Positions 6,681 through 6,869 of a DNA stretch of 6,869 nucleotides are shown here, one piece after another. The stretch covers positions 1 through 6,869 of the forward strand of contig DCIR01000096.1 in NCBI GenBank assembly GCA_002317155.1. The letters are read 5' to 3'. How positions within the stretch are numbered: the first letter of the stretch is position 1; each line of letters starts with the position of its first letter. The stretch is from Lachnospiraceae bacterium UBA1721 (lineage in GTDB: Bacteria; Bacillota; Clostridia; Lachnospirales; Lachnospiraceae). Made by a program: the position numbers and the translations under genes. The notes under the pieces are model-generated. The model did not search any database. It had not been told where the DNA came from and saw nothing but the letters and a program-made list of their open reading frames with translations.

Positions 6681-6869
6681 TTACTCAAATGCATAAACTG
6701 TTACAGTATCATAGATTTTTGCATCTTCTCCCTCTCCGCCAAAAATGCATGAAGGGAAATTATCGTGATTAACTGTATCAGGGTAATACTGAGTCTCAAG
6801 GCAAAGACCATGTCTCTTACCGTAAGTAACACCATTTTTACCGGTCTGCTTCTTGATGCAGTTACCTGC
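6681..6869 (-). CDS. Aldose 1-epimerase (galactose mutarotase), C-terminal fragment cut by the window edge
   Basis: Only the last 62 codons are visible, ending in TAA (6683-6681); the rest lies beyond 6869. The fragment contains GKRHGLCLETQYYPDTVNH, followed by NFPS and ending in VTVYAFE. This is the typical end of GalM: the Glu of LETQ corresponds to the catalytic base in characterised mutarotases, and the PD-NH-FP pattern is conserved. The enzyme interconverts alpha and beta anomers of aldoses in the cytoplasm, feeding the Leloir pathway. There is no obvious functional tie to the downstream sensor genes; the 44-nt gap allows co-transcription, but the hairpin in it may reduce it. Confidence 0.88.
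   Translation of the reverse strand, partial: AGNCIKKQTGKNGVTYGKRHGLCLETQYYPDTVNHDNFPSCIFGGEGEDAKIYDTVTVYAFE

Overview
The window reads like a chromosomal piece of a low-to-moderate GC Gram-positive anaerobe, most likely a Lachnospiraceae member (Butyrivibrio/Roseburia-like). That is inferred from a DUF5711-type protein, a hybrid kinase of the REC-Hpt style common in that family, AGGTG/GAGG ribosome sites and sigma-A promoters; no marker gene fixes the taxon. Every gene I can support lies on the minus strand, so the window is read from right to left.

Right to left: (1) 6681-6869, the last 62 codons of a galactose mutarotase (galM); (2) 5443-6636, a membrane-anchored extracellular beta-propeller-like protein of the DUF5711 type; (3) 4392-5360, a lipoprotein substrate-binding protein of the TrpX/DUF534 (ABC_sub_bind) family without a permease or ATPase beside it; (4) 469-4377, a 1302-residue hybrid histidine kinase with two successive membrane-bracketed Cache-type sensors. 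The first sensor module ends in a degenerate dimerisation domain whose phospho-accepting His is Gly. The second continues into a complete HisKA-HATPase-REC-Hpt phosphorelay. The binding protein stops 14 nt before the preferred kinase start, and the kinase ribosome site begins right after that stop codon, so the two are almost certainly co-translated. I infer that the lipoprotein may act as an external ligand receptor for the kinase. No output response regulator is in the window.

The left 468 bases hold no gene. They contain a long hairpin that probably ends the kinase transcript (369-414), then two near-consensus sigma-A promoters, both TTGACA-17 nt-TATTCT/TAAAAT and about 96 bp apart. After these comes a roughly 200-nt structured leader with several hairpins, two of which are related and covary, and a boxA-like stretch near 35-55. 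This layout is typical of a ribosomal RNA operon promoter, so a 16S rRNA gene (or another stable RNA) is predicted just beyond position 1, on the minus strand. No mobile element, CRISPR array or tRNA was seen.
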